A DNA stretch of 47,507 nt from Mucilaginibacter sp. (lineage in GTDB: Bacteria > Bacteroidota > Bacteroidia > Sphingobacteriales > Sphingobacteriaceae), in assembly GCF_028287845.1 (NCBI RefSeq), contig NZ_JAQBOW010000084.1, positions 1 to 47,507 on the forward strand. The letters are read 5' to 3'. Within the stretch, counting starts at the first letter, position 1. Each line of letters begins with the position of its first letter. Positions 45,468-47,507 of this stretch are shown here, piece by piece. The notes under the pieces are model-generated. The model searched no databases, was not told the DNA's origin, and saw only the letters and a list, made by a program, of their open reading frames with translations. Made by a program: the position numbers and the translations under genes.

Positions 45468-46322
45468 CTACGACTTTTCCTGCCTAAACCGCTCTAACAA
45501 AACATTCACGTCAAGCATAGCGTTCAAATCCTCGGCATCGGTTTTATCGTCCTCATCCACGTCTGTTTTAAAATTGTTGGGGTCGTATTTAAATATTTCC
45601 CATTTGCCATTATGATATTCTAACGCGGTAAGGCTCTCTACCCAATCGCCGCTGTTTAGATATAACACTTTGCCCGGGTTATCAGTAGCCGTCATTTCTC
45701 TTATCTCGGCATGATGTATGTGCCCGCATATTACATATTGATATTCTTTAGCTACGGCCAGGTCGGCGGCGGTTTGCTCAAATTGGTTTATAAATTTAAC
45801 GGCATCTTTAAACCTTGCCTTTACCTTTTGCGAGAAGCTCATTTTTTCTTTGCCCATTGCAGTTAAAAACCAGTTGGTAACACTGTTTAGCCATATCAGC
45901 GTATCGTAACCTACTGCGCCCAATTTTGCCAGCCATTTAGAGTGTTGCATGGTAACATCAAATACATCGCCATGAAATATCCAGGCTTTTTTGCCATCAA
46001 CATTTAACACCAATTTATTAAGCAGTTGGAATGAGCCCAGGTTAAAATCGGCAAACTTGCGCAGCATTTCGTCATGATTACCGGTTAAATAGTAAACGGG
46101 CGTACCTTCGGTAACAAATTTTAGTATGCGGCGCACCACCTTCATGTGCGCTTCGGGCCAATACGATTTGCTAAACTGCCATATATCAATAACATCGCCG
46201 TTAAGAATAAGCATTTTGGGCTTTATGCTTTTTAAATATTTAAGCAGCTCTTTGGCATGACAGCCATAAGTACCTAAATGCACATCGGATATAACTACGA
46301 TATCAACTTCACGCTTTGCCAT
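45468..46322 (-). CDS. LpxH-like UDP-2,3-diacylglucosamine diphosphatase family phosphoesterase
   Basis: LpxH-type enzymes cleave UDP-2,3-diacylglucosamine to lipid X in lipid A synthesis. The calcineurin-like metal site is complete: VISDVHLG (Asp13, His15), NGDVIDIW (Asp43), TGNHDEML, IFHGDVFDVTM and ICGHIHHAEIRE. The 284 residues are longer than E. coli LpxH (about 240), because of a C-terminal acidic extension with DVDEDDKTDAEDL. This branch is common in Bacteroidota and may be a true LpxH or a related lipid phosphoesterase. The neighbouring glycosyltransferase supports a glycolipid role. Confidence 0.88.
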   Translation of the reverse strand: MAKREVDIVVISDVHLGTYGCHAKELLKYLKSIKPKMLILNGDVIDIWQFSKSYWPEAHMKVVRRILKFVTEGTPVYYLTGNHDEMLRKFADFNLGSFQLLNKLVLNVDGKKAWIFHGDVFDVTMQHSKWLAKLGAVGYDTLIWLNSVTNWFLTAMGKEKMSFSQKVKARFKDAVKFINQFEQTAADLAVAKEYQYVICGHIHHAEIREMTATDNPGKVLYLNSGDWVESLTALEYHNGKWEIFKYDPNNFKTDVDEDDKTDAEDLNAMLDVNVLLERFRQEKS

Positions 46323-46396
46323 TAAAATTGGGGGGATAAAATTCCATCCGGTAAGAAATACCGGTTATATGGAAGTGGAGAGTTTTGATCCAACGA

Positions 46397-46510
46397 TTAC
46401 TCGTCGTCTTCGTCTTCATTAACTTTCATTTCATAAGGGCTTAAGTAGAATGCGCCAACCAGCAGCAACAATCCTACAATAACCATATACGCGTACTCAA
46501 AATGCAACAT
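46397..46510 (-). CDS. Small single-pass membrane protein (37 aa)
   Basis: A short frame starts at the ATG at 46508-46510 and reads MLHFEYAYMVIVGLLLLVGA, then FYLSPYEMKVNEDEDDE and TAA. It has one clean membrane helix (about residues 8-23) and a strongly acidic tail, with no other domain. The non-random layout (helix then DEDDE tail) in a 257-base gap argues for a real gene. I do not recognise a family. It lies 74 bases upstream of the phosphoesterase and 69 bases after the DinB-fold gene, on the same strand. Confidence 0.62.
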   Translation of the reverse strand: MLHFEYAYMVIVGLLLLVGAFYLSPYEMKVNEDEDDE

Positions 46511-46579
46511 ATCAAGTTTTTACAAAAGTCGGTTATTAAATTTATTATAATGTTAAGACTATGTTAATTCTTAAAGGTT

Positions 46580-47110
46580 TCACGCTTTTAAAAATTTATT
46601 TTCTATTCGATCTAACTGTTTTAAATGATGCTTAGTATGGATCAAAATAAATTTAAACCACTCTTTGGCATCCAGGTTACCTAAACGGGGGTGTTTATGC
46701 CGGTTTTGCGGTATGGCATCTTTAATGAATGGGGCAAGCTCACCCATACGCTTGCGGCATTTGATCAGTAAATTTTTAGCTTCTTCTTTACTGATCTTAT
46801 TTACCGGCATTTTAGCCGAGACTTTTTCTGGCACTTTTATTTTTACCGGCGGAAAACGGTGAAAAAACAAGACCAGCATACCCAGCAAATTCAATCCTTT
46901 TGCAGTGGGCTGGCAGGTGCCATTTATACACCGCTCCATCGCTATAGATGATCCTAAATCAGCCTGCAGAATATGAGAATACACTTCGGCATATGACCAT
47001 CCGCCTCCTGGAGGCGTCACCGTAAACTGTTCGTCCGGAATGGTATCCAGCCTGCTGCGATAAACATCCAGTACAGTTTCAATAGCCTTAAGCCCGGAAG
47101 CAATTTTCAT
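46580..47110 (-). CDS. DinB superfamily protein
   Basis: This 176-residue protein has the four-helix DinB/YfiT fold pattern. The metal-binding histidines are expected in SYAEVYSHILQADLG (second helix) and in FILIHTKHHLKQLDRIE (last helix). Members are often thiol-dependent (bacillithiol or mycothiol) transferases or of unknown function; Bacteroidota members are mostly uncharacterised. A central segment (LLGMLVLFFHRFPPVKIKVP) is more hydrophobic than usual but too short to be certain of membrane contact. There is no signal peptide. Confidence 0.88.
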   Translation of the reverse strand: MKIASGLKAIETVLDVYRSRLDTIPDEQFTVTPPGGGWSYAEVYSHILQADLGSSIAMERCINGTCQPTAKGLNLLGMLVLFFHRFPPVKIKVPEKVSAKMPVNKISKEEAKNLLIKCRKRMGELAPFIKDAIPQNRHKHPRLGNLDAKEWFKFILIHTKHHLKQLDRIENKFLKA

Positions 47111-47135
47111 ACTTAATTTTATTTATTCAACTGCA

Positions 47136-47163
47136 TGTCATCTCGAACGATAGTGAGAGATCT
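47136..47163. repeat. Palindromic GTCATCTCGA-type element beside the GIY-YIG gene
   Basis: GTCATCTCGAACGATAGTGA runs on into GAGATC. ATCTC (47140-47144) pairs with GAGAT (47157-47161). Words of this kind (GTCATCTCGA with GAGAGATC) are familiar as multicopy intergenic repeats in Bacteroidota genomes, from memory. Only one copy lies in this window, so its repetitiveness cannot be shown here. Confidence 0.5.
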
Positions 47164-47174
47164 TAAACGCCTGG

Positions 47175-47203
47175 CAGGTAATGAATAGCTATTCCGTTAC
47201 CTG
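47175..47203. repeat. Nested palindrome over the 3' end of the GIY-YIG gene
   Basis: CAGGTAA (47175-47181) and TTACCTG (47197-47203) enclose the perfect dyad GAATAGCTATTC (47183-47194). The structure spans the stop codon at 47189-47191. No T-run follows on the - strand, so it is not a typical terminator; it may protect the mRNA end or be part of the adjacent repeat element. Confidence 0.55.
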
Positions 47204-47491
47204 TTTATTTAAAAAGTTCCATTCAGGATTTAATGCTTCTATCAACGAATTCTTCTTTTTCCTGCCCCATTTTTTAATTTCTTTTTCTCGTTCAATAGCA
47301 TAGTTAATATGAGTAAAATGCTCATAATAGACCAGGTTATAGCAATAATACTTTCCTGCAAATGTGCTTTTGTTACCCTTATTTTCTGTGTGCTCATATA
47401 GCCGCCTGCTTAAATCATTAGTGACTCCAATGTACAAAACTGTCTTTTCAGGGTTAGTGGTGATGTAAACGTAAAAATTATAATTCCACAT
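47189..47491 (-). CDS. GIY-YIG domain protein (UvrC-type endonuclease fold)
   Basis: The 100-residue protein is a bare GIY-YIG domain: FYVYITT (GIY strand, here YVY), VLYIGVTNDLSRRLYEHTE with YIG and the catalytic Arg, and a metal-site Glu in YAIEREKEIKKWGRKKK. It resembles the small standalone GIY-YIG proteins common in Bacteroidota, whose cellular role is unknown. The C-terminal part is basic. Its start ATG is at 47489-47491. It is flanked downstream by two palindromic elements. Confidence 0.92.
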   Translation of the reverse strand: MWNYNFYVYITTNPEKTVLYIGVTNDLSRRLYEHTENKGNKSTFAGKYYCYNLVYYEHFTHINYAIEREKEIKKWGRKKKNSLIEALNPEWNFLNKQVTE

Positions 47492-47507
47492 AACACTTCA
47501 ATACATA

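Noticed and set aside
1..47507. A defence island, secondary-metabolite cluster or prophage
   Set aside because: All long frames are explained by conserved housekeeping or envelope families, and no integrase, capsid, nuclease-helicase or synthetase genes were found.

Overview
The window looks like a chromosomal core region of a Bacteroidota bacterium, most likely a Sphingobacteriaceae member of the Mucilaginibacter/Pedobacter type. This is inferred from the DNA alone. The reasons are the type IX secretion translocon protein SprA, Bacteroidota-specific families (DUF4292, DUF2480, DUF3109, DUF6427), -7 promoter elements of the TAnnTTTG type, few good Shine-Dalgarno sites, and AT-rich intergenic DNA. 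No rRNA, tRNA, CRISPR array, prophage or intact insertion sequence was seen.

Layout. From 1 to 1.7 kb is the 3' part of a large AsmA-like envelope protein on the + strand. It converges on maeB-ruvA-sprA (1.8-11.9 kb, - strand). From 12 to 22.4 kb is a long - strand run of envelope genes: an amidohydrolase, acylphosphatase, polysaccharide flippase, TPR protein, DUF4292 lipoprotein, an EnvC-like protein with a degenerate LytM domain, two TatA-type proteins, gatA and a MltD-type transglycosylase. A divergent region with a 15-bp inverted repeat leads to rlmN and comF (+). These converge on a large hybrid histidine kinase that overlaps the end of glyA (-). Upstream of glyA lies a decayed YoeB-type toxin-antitoxin pair, then scpA. 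scpA is divergent from dxs across a 22-bp perfect palindrome.

From 32.7 to 47.5 kb nearly everything is on the - strand: a Wzi/RemB-like barrel with gmd, DUF3109 with DUF3108, DUF2480, a PpiD/SurA-type chaperone, the tightly packed purQ-coaX-barrel-lptC unit, DUF6427, a glycosyltransferase, an LpxH-like phosphoesterase, an overlooked 37-aa membrane protein, a DinB-fold protein and a GIY-YIG protein with palindromic repeats next to it.

The common theme is building the cell envelope (type IX secretion, LPS transport and lipid A, surface sugars, peptidoglycan remodelling, outer-membrane protein folding), mixed with housekeeping metabolism. I found no convincing new multi-gene system. The most interesting signals lie between genes: the toxin-antitoxin fossil, a dispersed AAAGATTA-type repeat family, palindromes in divergent promoters, a terminator pressed against gatA, and the repeats beside the GIY-YIG gene.
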